From Botryotinia globosa (Eukaryota; Ascomycota; Leotiomycetes; Helotiales; Sclerotiniaceae), in the NCBI GenBank assembly GCA_014898425.1, contig RCSZ01000017.1, positions 806,001 through 870,000 of the forward strand: 64,000 nucleotides of DNA. Direction: 5' to 3'. This document shows, one piece after another, positions 1 through 13,260 of the stretch. Position numbers and translations under genes: made by a program. Below the pieces are notes generated by a model. It was not told the origin of the DNA, did no database searches, and saw nothing but the letters and a program-made list of their open reading frames with translations. Every line of letters starts with the position of its first letter. Positions within the stretch are counted from its first letter, which is position 1.

Positions 1-365
1 TTAAGGTTGTGTACTGAATTGAATAGTTTCTTATATAAGTTGAGAATTAATTAATAATTAAATCTAATCTTTAAGATATTGATAAAATAAGCTGGGGATT
101 GATTAGTAATCAAACCTAATCTTTAAGGTATTAATAAAAAATATTTTGAAAATTGAAGTTTATTAAAGTAGAATTAAATATAAAATTTCATTTTTGAAAT
201 AATTCAAGAAAAATTATATTAATCGATTTCTTAAATTCTAATTAATAAGATTATCCCTTTTTTTCTTTTTTTATTGATTTCTTTAAGATTGTATATTGAA
301 TTGAATAATTTTTTATATAAATTGAGGATTGATTAGTCATACAATCTAATATTAAGATAAGGAAT
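1..365. repeat. AT-rich decayed tandem repeat
   Basis: Very AT-rich sequence with three diverged direct copies of a ~50-85 bp unit (around 1-90, 91-140 and 280-362), recognisable by a core like GATTGATTAGTNATCAAACC followed by CTAATCTTTAAGG. The copies differ mostly by C/T and G/A changes, as expected of RIP-type decay. No open frame of useful length. It extends beyond the left edge, so its parent element cannot be named. Confidence 0.5.
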
Positions 366-496
366 CCTTATCGAAGTTCTTTCGCTTATAATATAATAGT
401 CTGTGTATAAAAAGAAAATTATTCAAAAAATATTTTATATTAGAACTTAAATATTAGTATACTTCTTTTCAAGAATTCTAAAATAGATTTTAAAAT

Positions 497-733
<237 letters not shown>

Positions 734-894
734 TGTGAGGACTGTGAACTGAAAAGGAATTGTTTTAATGGTTTAGTTATTAATAAAAATCTAAAAGAAA
801 GTTGGAAGCAAGGCTTTCAACTTATATTTGAAAAGACTAGTTAAAATGATTAGTATAGTTGGTTATATATAGAAAAGGTTTATATATTTTTATA
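734..894 (-). repeat. LTR, left copy (more strongly RIP-mutated)
   Basis: Aligns over its whole 161 bp without gaps to 9149-9309. Nearly all differences are transitions. In the right half every C and G of the other copy reads as T or A here, while the outermost ~20 bp (TGTGAGGACTGTGAACTG) kept their C and G. Confidence 0.92.
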
Positions 895-3800
895 ATTACT
901 TTTGTTTTGTAAATAAATCTCTAATCATTTTATTAATAATAGAAAACTAATATTAAAAAACGAAAAAAAGAATTACAAAAAACCTTATTAATCAGATTCC
1001 AAATTGTCTTTATAATTGTAATATTTTATATTCTAAATTGTCTTTATAATTGTAATATTTTATATTCTAAATTATCTTTATAATCGTCATATTTTATATT
1101 CTAAATTGTTCTCATTGTTTATAATAATTATAAATTCATTACTATCGATATCATTATATTAATAATTATTCAATAAAAACCAAGATTTGATTGTAAATAA
1201 AACAAAAGAAATTTGTTAATTAATTTGAAAAGGATTTTATATATCGCCTAAAAAATTTTTAATTATTATCTAAAGTTTGCCCAATATTAAACTTTATATT
1301 ATTGATTCTTAATAATAATAATAATAGACTTTCTCTCCCATCAAATAATAATCTTTATTCTTATCAATACTATTCAAAGTTTAATTTTTTAATTAGATAA
1401 TTAGTATATTAGTATTACATTTATCATTTTATAATAATAAATTAAACATTATAATATAAATTCGAAAAGATTCGATTAATTCGAAACCTTTTTTTTTTTA
1501 ACAAATAATATATAACTTCCTTATTTAATTGAATTACATTCTATAATTAATATTAATTATATAAACAATTCCAAATCAATTATATTATAATTTTTATATT
1601 AATTATTTTACAAAAGTTTATATTCTTTGTATTATAATTTATTAATATTTTCTATATATAATCTCTATAAATAAATAAACTATTTATAATCACCAAATCA
1701 TTCTATCTAAATTTCTATAATTTATTAACAAAACTTATATACAGGATTATTTTATCTAAACGGATTTTAATAAAAACCAAAGCTTTTTGTTATAAATCTT
1801 TATAATATAATTTAAAATCTATAGCTTCTAAAATTTTCTTTATTTGCTTTACTAATTTTCTTTTCTTTTATATATACAAATCTATTTATAAATATCTATA
1901 GATTATATTTATATCACCATTAATTTTTTTTAATTTTTTTGATTTTGAATCAAATTTATATACAATATTCTATTAATAAAAGATTTATTATAAAAAATCT
2001 TACTCTATTTTTTCACTACATTGTTATACCAATTAATATAAATTATTAACTTTATTATAAAAATACTCGATATTATTTTTAATTAATTCTTTTATAAATC
2101 TCAATATAAATCATTCAAATTCGTTATTCAAATATTAATAATTTAGATTGTTTCTTTTTATAATTACTCTTTAATCCTCCAATACAATATTATCTATCTT
2201 CTAATTTTCCATAATATTATAGATATAATTATTATTAATTTTATAAAATAATTCTAAATTATTTTTAGATTCTACCTCAACATTACCTTTATTTGATAAT
2301 TATTCTTATTATTATTTGATTTAAACAATTCCTATAAATTCTTTTGATTTATTAAAAATTAATAAAATAAATCCTTAGTATTTGATATATTCCTCATATA
2401 CTTTATAAATTACTATTCGATTATATTCTAGAAATATTTTTATTATTATATTTTGATTTTTTTGATTTTTTTAATTAAGTTTTTTATATTTAGATTTGAA
2501 TAAGCTAAAAGCTATTATTAATATTTATACTTACCTATAATTATTTAACCAAAAATTTAATTAAAATCAAATCTATATTTTCCTATATATCTTAATAATC
2601 ATCTATTTTATCTTCTTTTAATATTCCTCGTTTTTTCTTTCGAAATTTATAATAAATAAATATTCGATTTCTTTTCTTTATATTTCAATTTGGGCCTAAA
2701 ATATATATAATAAGATTAGCTTTGCTTTTGCTTTTAAAATAATACTAAGTTTATTTGAATTAGTTATATCCATTATTCTATCTTTATATTGATTTCTGCT
2801 TTTAAATAAATAATAATAATAATTTGAATTATAATAAAAAAGCTATTTAATAATTCGTTTTTTTATTTATAATTCATTATATTATAATATCAATCGGGAA
2901 ATATAGTTTTTGATAAAACTTCAAATTCATAGATTGATAATAATAATTAAAAATCTATTTTTCCACTTAACTATACTAAAAAGAAAACTACAATTTTTTT
3001 ATTTTATTTTATTTAAAAATAAGATTTACTCTGTACATTTTTATCTATATTATAAACTCTACCCTAATATCTATTAACCACTTTATATCCCTTATCTTGA
3101 AATATACAATTGATATTCATTTTCGATTTAAATAAATTTAAATTTTTTTTTTTTTTTTAATTAACAATTACATTATTAAATCTAAATTATAACTATTAAT
3201 TAACAAATAATTATAATCTAATATTTATAATATATTTTGTAAAATAGAGATTAATTATAATTTTTTCAAATTTTATTAGATTTTTTTTCTTTGAAAAAAT
3301 AAAAATAAAATTAATATAATTATTCTTTTATAATTCTATTTGAAATAAAAGGTTTTCTTTTATAGAATTCTATAATCTTTTTTTTAAAATTCTCTAGATT
3401 TTCTAATAATTATTAATTATTTTTATCCTGAAAATAACCTTTCCAATATATTTAATATTATAGTTTTCTCTAATATCTATATATTCTTAAATCCAGAATT
3501 CTTTTTACTTTCTATTTTGATATTTTATCTCCATAAACCTTATTTGTAATTATTTCTGTTATAAATAGTTTCAATATATCTTTGAATCTATTCACTCTTT
3601 TTATTATTCTATATAATATTAATAAATTTATATAGAAAATATTATAATATTTATAGGATATTAAAAACTTGATTCAATAACTTTACAAATCAATACTTTC
3701 AAATACTTTAAAAGATCCTAATTTTTTGAGCTTTAGTTTTTTATATTTTCGGCTTATTATCAAATTCTTATAAAATAGCTATATTTGATCTTCAATATTG

Positions 3801-5883
3801 AATAATAATAAATAATATTTTATATTATAATATTTTGCTTGTATATCTTATACATATATCAAATTTTCTATTAATTGTTAATATAATTCTTTCAATTTCT
3901 CTATTAATTATTTTGTATTTCCTAATCTTTTATTTATAATTATAATAATCTGAAATAATAAAATGTTTTTCCTATTTGTTTTAAAAAACAATAATTTAAT
4001 ATTTGAAATAGAAATTGAATTGTATATATATTTTGCTAAATATAATAGATTTATATAATTATCTTATTTATAATTAATATATATTCTAAGATATATTTCT
4101 ATAATCTAATTTAATCTTTTAATTGAATTATTTATTTGTAAATAGAATACTATAAACAATTTTCGGATTATATCTAGATATTCTATAAGTATTACTCAAA
4201 ATATATTTATAAACAAATCTGTTTTATTTATAATAATAGAATTTAATATTCCATATTTTATAAACATCTTTTTTAGAAAAAAGTGAATAAATTAAATTGA
4301 TATTATATCCTTTTTATATAATAAAAACTTTGCTTCCTTTATTATTCTATAAATTATATTTAGTATAATATTGTAAACAGAATATAATTATATATTTTCT
4401 TTTTCTTTATTATTGAAATCTACTTTGAATCTTGATATTAATAAATCTATAATTAGATTTAATATTATATCTTCCTATAGTTTATTTGGAATAAATATTA
4501 GAACTAATTCTTTAATAATTATTATATATAATAATTTATTATATTAATAAGTTAAACATAAGCATATATAATCTTCAATATCCATATCCATTTTTTATCA
4601 ATATAGTATTCTTTTTATTACTCTAATTATTCTATTTTTACTGAAATATCCTATAATTAAAGAATTGTAGAATTCCTTTATCAAATCTTTTTATAATATT
4701 TTATTCACTAGAATAAACAATCTTATTTTATTATAATATTATAATTCCTTTTTCAAATTGAATTGAATTCCTATTAAATTGAAATATAATTATTAATAAT
4801 ATCGAATTGAATTAATGAAATTTAATTATTACTTTAAACTTTTCTAAATATTACCTAAATTTTTCCTCTAATATCTTTTTAATTTAAAGTATAATAAGGA
4901 ATTCAGCCTTTTTTATATTAATATAATTCTTATCCATTTCTTATAATTCTTTAAATATATACAATATATCTTCCTCGATTTCTCTTTTTACAATATCTTC
5001 AATTAAATATAATATATCAAATTAACTATTTAATAATAATAATAAATCTATAATTTATCTTTATAATTTTAGAAAAGATATTGATTCTATTGTTTTATAT
5101 TAATAATTTGCTTTTCTTAAAAGGCTATCAATAAGGTTTCTTTTCCCCGATTTATATATAATAATATAATCGATTATTAATAATATTATTACTTATCTAA
5201 TTTATTTTTTTATAAAAGTTTTAGAGATTATAAAATACTTTAGATTATTATAATCGAAGATAATAGTTATTTGATATTAGATTTCTTTCAAAAAATAATA
5301 CTAATATTTAATGAATTTTATTATTACAAGTAATTCTTGATCAAATATTATATAGTTTATTTTTATCAATATTAACTTTTGAAAATAAAATGCGATTAAA
5401 TATTTATATATATTTTTTTGAATTTATAATAATATTTTATATAATATTTTAATAAATATATTCATTTTTAAAAAACAAATTAATATTATAATAAAATAAT
5501 ATAATAATAAAGTTTTGATGAAAGCGATTTTGAATATACTAAAAGCTTTTTTGTAATTTTTAATTTATTCAAACTTTTTTTTTTCTTTTGTATTATTTAT
5601 TATTAATAATATAATATTATTATAACTGAATATAAATTGTTTATAGAAATTACAAAATCCTAGGAATAATAGTATTTTCTATATTAATTTTAATATTGAT
5701 TATTTTATAATTGAATTAACCCTAGCTTGATCTATAGCGATTTTTTTATTTGAAATAATATAATCTAAGAATTCTATTTCTTTTATATTGAATTAATATT
5801 TTTTGAGTTTATAAAATAATTTCTATTTCAGTAATTTCTTTAAGATTTATTTTATATAAGATTTATAATTTTCTTTATTTTTT

Positions 5884-6356
5884 GAATAGATTAAAATATT
5901 ATTTAAATATATAATAACTCATTTATCAATGAATTCTTATAAACATTAATTGATATATATTTAAAAAATGGTTAGAGTATTATATAAATCAAATAGTAAT
6001 ATTAAATACTTGAATAATTTGAAATATATATAAAAGGTTGTTTTCTATTTATTATTTAAATGAATTTTTATTAAATTATAAGCCCTATATAGATCAAGTT
6101 TTATAAATATTTTTGCTTTTTTAAAACAATTTAGTATTTCCAAAATAAATGAAATAGAATATTGATTTGATATCGTATTGTTATTTATATTTCTAAAATC
6201 TATATATAAATGTAATTCCTTAATATTTTTTTTGTATACAAATAAAAGCGATATTCTTACTTTTGATTTTAATAGTTTTATAAATTCTAATACAAATATC
6301 TTTGTAATATACTTTCTAAATATCTTAAGTTTATATTTGGATAAATTATATAACAA
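5884..6356 (-). pseudogene. Reverse transcriptase relic (gypsy pol)
   Basis: The minus-strand translation of 6045-6356 has the spacing of a Ty3/gypsy reverse transcriptase: YIDFRNINNNT, then NQYSISFILEILN, then AKIFIKLDLYRAYNLIKI. Past a stop, the same domain continues to YLNNILIYS at about 5884-5910, where active enzymes have the YxDD catalytic box. Both catalytic aspartate codons now read as asparagine, which is what G-to-A RIP transitions do to GAY codons. In-frame stops are frequent. The fragment only identifies the family; no functional product is possible. Confidence 0.88.
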
Positions 6357-9148
6357 TCCAAATTTTGATTAATAATCTTTTCGGAAAATAATTTTATAAT
6401 CAATTCTGAATTTATAAAATAATAATTTTTCTGTTTTTTTTTTATTAAATAATAAAAAGTATTTCGAATATATATTTAGAATTTTTCTAAATGTTTTCTA
6501 AATGATTATATAATTTATTCTACTATTATCTGTAAATACTAAGAATAATAATATTATTGTAATTATATTCTCTTTTAATATAATCTTCATTTTCTCAATT
6601 ATATTATATATAAAATTCAAAAAATCAAATATATTTAATATAATCTATAATTCTGAATTATTATTATTAAACATTTTATCTAACCTCTAATTTATTTTCG
6701 GATTATATTATTGAAACTATAAGAATCCGAGTATAATATTATTTATTTTTAATAATATAACTCTGAATTTTGATAATATATTGCCTTTAATCAATAAATA
6801 TTCGAAATTGATTTTCTTGTAAATTGAAATAAATATTGATTTTAAGATATTTTTATTTATATTTTTAATTAATGAGTAATATATATTTAATTCTTTATAT
6901 TAGATTTGTTTTATTATTTTTAAGAAAATGAAATTTGCTATTATAACAAAATCAATGATTACTATAAATAATATTTTATCTTTGTTTTTGTTTAGATAAA
7001 TGATAATTATTATTTGAAAAAGGTTTTCTATATTCAATAATTAAAGGAAATCTGTAATATCCTTATAATTATAATATTGATATAATTGATTCTTTATTTT
7101 TATTGATAATTTTATATTGTATAATTCTAATATTATTAATTGTTGTAATTCTCTTTTTTGTATTAGAATTAATATTAATAATATCTTTTTAGTTTGATTT
7201 GAATATATTGATTATATAATATTAAGTATTTGATATTGGATTGTTATTTTTTATATTGAATTTGATAATCAATAGTTATATAAATCCTTATTCTTTTTTA
7301 TAGTAATAATTAGGGATTTTTTTAGATTTCTTTTTAATTTAATATAATTTTCTTTAGAATAGTTATCCCCTTTTTATTCCAATATTTCTATTATTGAAGA
7401 GAATTATTGTTTTCCAATTATTTATTTTTTCTTTTACTAATTAATTGATTCTTGTAATTATTAATCTAATGATTTATTTCTTTATATTTGAAATATATTT
7501 TGTCTTTTCTATATCTTTTTTTTTATTCTATTAAGATTTTAAGGAATTTTGTTTTTTTTCTCTTTTTTATATATAAATTATTATTAAATTTAATTGAATT
7601 AGAAATATTATATTGTATATTTTCATTTGATTTTTTTTTTCTTTTAAATCTTATTTGCTTATTATTAATTGAAAACAATCATTTTTGTATATATAAGAAA
7701 TTCTCTATATTTTATATTATTATTTTTAATTCTTTGAATATTGTGGGTAATATTTTGTTATAATTTATATAAATATATGAGAAAATAGATTTAATCAATT
7801 TTATAAAATAATATATAATTACTATTCAATCTTTATACACTTATAAAATATTTTAAAGAATTAATTTGAAATAATTATTGAAATCTTGTATTATTTGTTT
7901 TTCGAATATAATAGTTTTTGTTATTTGGAGGTTGGCTTTTAGATTTATATTGATGGAACTATATTAACTGAATAATTAATTCTTTAAAAGATTTTAGTTT
8001 TTGAATTTTATAATGATTAAAGAATTGTTATATAGTTATATTAATATGATTTGTTTTTTAATACCTTTATTGATATAATTTCTTATTAGTATTATTTATT
8101 ATATAGTATTGGAAATGTTTTCTAATATAAAATAGTTTTTTAATTTTATAATCTATAATTTAATATTAATCTTTTTTTTTCAAAGAATAAAGATACTTTG
8201 ATTCTAGGTTTGTTCTGAGAGGATTTTGTGAATAGTGTAAATGGAATATTGATATTAATAGTAATTAATATATTTCGAATATTTAATAATAATGATTTAT
8301 TTAATTTAATATCCATAGAGATTCTTTTATTTATAAAGAATTATAGGTTATTAAATCTTGTAATATTATTAATCGAAATATTATATATAGATATTATTAA
8401 TTAGTATTCTATTATTATCATTCTTGTTTTTCTTTCTTTATTCTTTTCAATCTATATCTTTAATTGTTTTTTTTGTTGGGTTATAATCTTTTGTAATTCT
8501 TTTAATATATTTAAATAAAGCAAGGAATTCTTTTATCTTATAGTGATTTGATTATTTATATCTTTTTATAAATTAATTTGGTAATAATAATTAATAGTAA
8601 TTAATAAATAAAAATATATTGAAATAAAGATTTCAGATTTGCTTATTTCGAATAATAAGGAACTTTTAGTTTAATTTCTTTTTTAAAAACTTATATTAAC
8701 TCTTTTTTCGAATTAAATTCGAAGGTTTGAATAGTTTATTCTTTGAGAACTTATAATAATTGTTTTCTTAAATCGAATTTGGAGGTTTGAATAGTTTATT
8801 CCTTTTTTATTTTGATTTATATTTACTTCTAATTGTTTTCCTTATTTGATAATTTCTTTTGTATATAATTTTTCGATTATTATTTGTTTTGATTAAAGAG
8901 TTTTATTTTGTTTAAAAAATAATAGATTAAATAGTGCCTCTGGTTTTATTAACCTTTATAATCTTGTATTCCTAATAATCATTTTTTATTAATTTAATTT
9001 TGTTATATAAAGTTTGCAAATAGCTCAAGGTTTGCTTAAATAATATTATAAATTATTATAATTTTTCTTTAGAAATAATTTAGATTTATTTTATATATAT
9101 TCTATATATAAATAACTTCTATTTAATTTAAAAGGTGATTAATAACTT

Positions 9149-9308
9149 TATAAGAATTGTAAATTAGAAAGGAATTGTTTTAATGGTTTAGTTATTGATA
9201 AAGATCTAAGAGGAAATTGGAAGCGAGGCTTCCAACTTATACTTGAAAAGACTAGCTAAAATGGCTAGTATAGCCGGTCACGTGCAGAGAGGGTCTGTGC
9301 GCCCTCAC

Positions 9309-9309
<1 letters not shown>
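9149..9309 (-). repeat. LTR, right copy (outer half hardly RIP-mutated)
   Basis: Second LTR. Its inner (left) edge is decayed (TATAAGAATTGTAAATTAG), but its outer ~110 bp keep many C and G, including CCGGTCACGTGCAGAG and the terminus CGCCCTCACA. It is therefore the better template for reconstructing the ancestral LTR. Confidence 0.92.

Positions 9310-9397
<88 letters not shown>
9310..9397. repeat. (TAA)n microsatellite, right block
   Basis: Continuation of the array at 498-733. It begins ATAAT, so the repeat phase is shifted by two bases relative to the left block, as a 5-bp target-site duplication would produce. Confidence 0.95.
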
Positions 9398-9399
<2 letters not shown>

Positions 9400-10415
9400 G
9401 CTTTTTAATAATATAATATTTTTTATAATAAAATTATAATTTATATTGTTCTGTATAATACAATTTTTCTTTCCAAGATTTCTATAAACACACCATACAA
9501 ATTATAGAATTTTTTTTTGCTTCAGGCAGAAATCTATTTTTAGGGTTTTGGCCAAATGCGCGTTATAGACCTCGGTATGATCACCCAACGAATCGTGGAG
9601 AGGAGATTCAGGGGAAAACAAACGAAAAATCTAGACGCGGGACAATGGTATGTATGGCAATTTTAAAATTTCTCTTTCTTCTACCAAAACAGACTAAAGA
9701 GCAATGAATTAGCAAGTCACAATCAGCCCCAGATCCACAGATAGGTATCTTCCTTCGGATCATTGAAGATTGAAAGAAGCTAGAGACGGATTGGGAAATA
9801 ATGAAGGTTTTGACATTGTAAGCGACTATGTCGGCGCTTCAAATGAGATTGTCCATCCGTTATTTTGAGGCTAAGAAAAGAGTGAAGGGTCTCAAAGCGG
9901 GATACAGGTAACTAGTTAGGGGTCGTGTTGTCTGTTGGGTCCGTCTTATGTTCCCTACATGCTCTAGTATTTTCGAGGGGGCAGTGAAAGAATCGAGAAC
10001 ATAACGAATTGACTTCTGGTTGAGGTATTCTCTCGAGTATTATCCTGGTCAAAACAACAAATAACTCACGATATCGCAAGAGACTTTATGTGATGTGCAT
10101 GCACAAATGCACAAGTGCTATTCTTACCTCGTGGCAAGAAAACACGGCTCGCCCCGCAAACAATCTTACCCTGCTCTCCAAGGGACCAGAACGTGCTCAC
10201 ATACTAGTAGTGTCGCACTATCTATACTTAGCGCAAATGTTATCATTTTCTCTGGGACTATAGAGCTGAACTTGGTTCACCACAATCATTTTTATACAAA
10301 GATGTAGATCATCTCTCTTTAGATATCTCATATCCATTCCTCTCTCTAATTTCAACCACTCGTTTATCAATTTTTTCTATCTGTCCCTCCTTTAAGCTGT
10401 TTTTAGTCCTTCAAA
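9398..10415. other. Intergenic, boundary of AT-rich block and promoter of next gene
   Basis: AT-rich to about 9530, then normal base composition. I see no gene; the open frame at 10095-10307 has no coding character. The last ~150 bp are pyrimidine-rich, as usual before fungal starts, and the next gene begins CAAAATG. Confidence 0.6.
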
Positions 10416-11681
10416 ATGAGAGTTTTAATCGTTCTTTCTGCCTTAGCCGGCTTGAGTCAGGCCATTGTCGTCGCTCCACGACAAGCTGTCAGTCCTTCAG
10501 AAGTTGCTGTCACATCGACCAGCCTCAGTATAGTCACAAACACCATTACCACTGCCTACCCGATTATCACTACAGCGAAGACCTGTAGTGTCGATAGTAT
10601 AGTCCCCAAAGGCCCCGCTTGCTCGGCCAGCGCGGTTTGGTCCCTTCCCGGAGGCAATTACTATTCCCAGCAATGCGGTGCATCGCTCATTGGTGGAACC
10701 GTTATTCGCGCCTATGTCGAACCTATTGGAGCTGCTGCCACTTCTATCTGTGTATCCTTCTGCAACGTTCTCAACAATCTGAAAACAGCTGCCAGTTCAT
10801 GTAACGGAATTGCGTTTACCACCATTGGTGCTCTTTACGAGTGCTTCTTGCAGAATGGACCGGTCACTCAAGCACCAGCTCCTTCAAACGTTTTCAACAT
10901 TGTACAATATATAACCAATCCTTGTGTTGTCACGAGTACTGCGTTACAAACAGACATTTCTTACGAGACAGTTACGTCTACGATTGAAGTCGTTTATACT
11001 TCGACTGTAACTCCATCTGCTGCTCCCAGTACCTCAGTCGTCATCATTCCTTCGGCTGCTACAACCACCAGCACCAGTACTTCAGAGATTCCATCTGCAG
11101 CTGCAACCACCAGTACTTATGAGACTCCTTCAGCTGCTGCCAGTACCTCCGTCATCGTCATTTCCTCCACCGATACAACCACCAGTACTTCAGAAATCCC
11201 CTCCGCAGCATCCACAACTTCAATCCCTACCCTCCCTTCAACCAAGGGAACTATAACTACTTCCCAAACCTCCTCATCAACCACAACTTCAATCTCCACC
11301 ACCCCCTCAACCAATACCACCACCAGTACTTCCGAAATCTTTTCCTCAGCAACCAAAACCTTAATCCCCACCCTCTCTCCAACCAACGCAACCAACGCAA
11401 CCATAGTTACTTCCCAAACCCCCTCAGCAGCCCCAACCTTAGCATACACCAATTCCTCCACCTCTATCTTCATCTCCATAACCACTTCCCAAACCCTCTC
11501 CTCAGCGACCCCGACCTTAATATTCACCAACTCCTCCATCCCCATCTCCAACTCTACAATCATTACTTCCGCCGCAGCCGCATCTACCAGTACTGCTGAC
11601 GAAAACGACGACGACAACGATGGTGATGATGATGATGTCTGTTATTATGACGATGAAGATGAGGAAGAGGATGATTATTGA
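10416..11681 (+). CDS. Secreted Ser/Thr-rich protein with acidic tail
   Basis: A single-exon gene for 421 residues. Residues 1-16 form a clear signal peptide (hydrophobic LIVLSALAGLSQA), followed by a PRQ site that could be trimmed. Residues ~55-170 form a small domain with eight cysteines (57, 69, 87, 112, 116, 129, 143, 170), suggesting four disulfides; the layout recalls apple/PAN-like domains of fungal surface proteins, but this is a weak resemblance. Residues ~175-395 are a low-complexity Ser/Thr/Ala region with repeated TSTSE and PSAA units, likely heavily O-mannosylated. The last ~27 residues are almost all Asp and Glu, with one Cys-Tyr-Tyr in the middle. There is no hydrophobic C-terminus, so a GPI anchor is unlikely. 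It lies next to the repeat block. Function unknown; cell-wall or extracellular role inferred. Confidence 0.85.
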   Translation: MRVLIVLSALAGLSQAIVVAPRQAVSPSEVAVTSTSLSIVTNTITTAYPIITTAKTCSVDSIVPKGPACSASAVWSLPGGNYYSQQCGASLIGGTVIRAYVEPIGAAATSICVSFCNVLNNLKTAASSCNGIAFTTIGALYECFLQNGPVTQAPAPSNVFNIVQYITNPCVVTSTALQTDISYETVTSTIEVVYTSTVTPSAAPSTSVVIIPSAATTTSTSTSEIPSAAATTSTYETPSAAASTSVIVISSTDTTTSTSEIPSAASTTSIPTLPSTKGTITTSQTSSSTTTSISTTPSTNTTTSTSEIFSSATKTLIPTLSPTNATNATIVTSQTPSAAPTLAYTNSSTSIFISITTSQTLSSATPTLIFTNSSIPISNSTIITSAAAASTSTADENDDDNDGDDDDVCYYDDEDEEEDDY

Positions 11682-12262
11682 GTGATTGTGATTACGATGG
11701 ATCTTGGATGTTGAGATGCGAGTGAGTGTGTATGTGGAGGAAGAGATAGATGTATGAATCTACATAAACTCGAGGAAAAGAATGAGCAAGGGAAAGAGAA
11801 AGAGAAAGAAGGATAGGACTAGAGTTCACTGTGCAGAGCTCATGCCTAATGTAGTCATTATGTTCTTGTGTATACCTAGTTTTCTAATATATAATATAAA
11901 TTTTCAACCCCCATTGCTACGACCCGCCGTGAACAAACTCTAGATTATCAATCTCACCATCATGTCCTTTTGTAGTGCCTAGCTATAGCACTTTATATAG
12001 ATTTTTCAACCCAAAATGATTTCTGAGTTTTGTATTTACTATCTAATCTTTCAAATGCTTTAGATCTCTTAAATTTTTCACATCTTTCAAATAATCAAAG
12101 CAATCGCAACAAGGCAGCATTTCGAAGAAAAGAATTTCTTTGAAATTTGTTTTATAAACTGCAGATCAGCTAACAGTCGTAGAATGAGTAAACTTGTTTG
12201 AATATACTCAATATAATCGAAGATGGGTTTTCTGATGCAAAGCGAGTCAAAGTGTCTGATCG
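11682..12262. other. Intergenic
   Basis: Probable 3' untranslated region of the secreted-protein gene, then AT-rich sequence. No gene seen on either strand. Confidence 0.6.
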
Positions 12263-13260
12263 TTAGTGATTTCGATTGTATGAGTCAATTGGCAAAAAGT
12301 CCGGTAGAACCCCCAGAAATGCTGATTGGGTTTCTGCGTGGGCTTCGTATTGATCAGTAGCAATCTGCTGCTCGGCCAGGTTCGTAGTAATTAGTACGGC
12401 TACATCAATCAGGCCTTGAGCGGTATATTCTACAGAAGGATTTGATAGCAGGGGTTGGATATGCTTGCGTGCTATGCCTTCAGTGTTGGCAATAATGTAT
12501 TTGCGTCGGTGTTCTTCGGTGAAAAATGCGTGATTGTAGTGCCCAAGGTTACTTTCCATAAGGCACTTCCAAAGCTTTGGGGCCAGTTCCACCCCATCTC
12601 AGAGTTTTCCGGTAGGTTAGGTATTTTCTCTAATCTGTAAAAGGGAGAATTACTCTGTTGATCAGGTGGGGTTGGTCGGAAAGTCGCGAGGTCGAAGATT
12701 TTGTCGCGGGGGCTCTACTGTTTCGGTCGAATCAAGGATTGATGAACGATTAACATTGAGAGGAGCTAGAGAGCAATTACGAGAACTGGTCCTAGATTGG
12801 TGTCCAGACCGAATCTCATTGAGGTCTGTTGTCAGGTAGGCAATGGCTTCTCTTTGTTGGGCAATGAGCGAGAAAAGAGATAGCACCCATGCAGGGGTCG
12901 TTTCCTCAGCGGGTGCTCTGCCTTTGAAGTACATTGCTGGCTGGAAAGTAGAGGAATCCGAGGATTGTTCGGCTTCGTCATTAAGAGAGACAAACTGGTT
13001 CGAATTCACAGAGGAAAGGGGAGAGCTAGCTTGAATTTGCGGTGGAGTACGTGGCAACCCTTTTGCCTGGGACACTGTAATTGTATCAGAGTATTCAGCA
13101 GGTGGGGAAGACTGAGCGTACTTTCTTGCAATGATTCTGGATTTCTTCGGAGAATTTGGGAAGGTTAGGAGGGATTTGTTCATTAGCCATTCTTCAAAGT
13201 TGTACAGTGGTTCATTTGGTATAGGTTCGTTCTTCTTGACAGCACAATGACGTTGCCTGG
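12263..13260 (-). pseudogene. Retroelement gag-like relic
   Basis: One minus-strand reading frame runs through the region, broken only by four stops (TGA, TAA, TAA, TGA) within 12593-12664. The part before the stops (13260-12665) is Ser/Pro-rich with WVLSLFSLIAQQREAIAYL. The part after them contains KLWKCLMESNL, then EEHRRKYIIANTEGIARKHI and QGLIDVAVLITTNLAEQQIA. This order (DGV..., W-K..M, a long helical stretch, then a loop with N-P-like spacing) resembles the capsid domain of Ty3/gypsy gag in fungi. No pol follows. Base composition is normal, unlike the element at 734-9309. It could instead be a dead domesticated gag gene. An apparent 3' splice site at 13261-13263 may mark a lost upstream exon. 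Confidence 0.5.

Larger units (their letters stand above)
734..9309 (-). mobile_element. RIP-decayed Ty3/gypsy LTR retrotransposon
   Basis: An 8,576-bp element bounded by 161-bp LTRs (734-894 and 9149-9309). The outer ends carry the inverted repeat TGTGAGG...CCTCACA, and both flanks show ATAAT (729-733 and 9310-9314), a 5-bp target duplication within a TAA microsatellite. The interior is extremely AT-rich and has no intact gene. A reverse-transcriptase relic on the minus strand (about 5884-6356) gives the orientation and the Ty3/gypsy assignment. A purine-rich stretch on the minus strand next to 895 is in the right place for a polypurine tract. The element is certainly inactive. About 5 kb follows the reverse-transcriptase relic, more than RNase H and integrase need, so an extra gene or a nested insertion is possible but could not be resolved. 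Confidence 0.9.

Noticed and set aside
6178..7763. Open frames 6178-6372 and 7488-7763 as membrane proteins
   Set aside because: Phe/Ile/Leu/Asn-rich translations are what AT-saturated DNA gives in any frame; no homology pattern.
11117..11617. 166-residue minus-strand frame
   Set aside because: Complement of the Ser/Thr repeat region of the secreted-protein gene; Val/Glu repeats mirror it.
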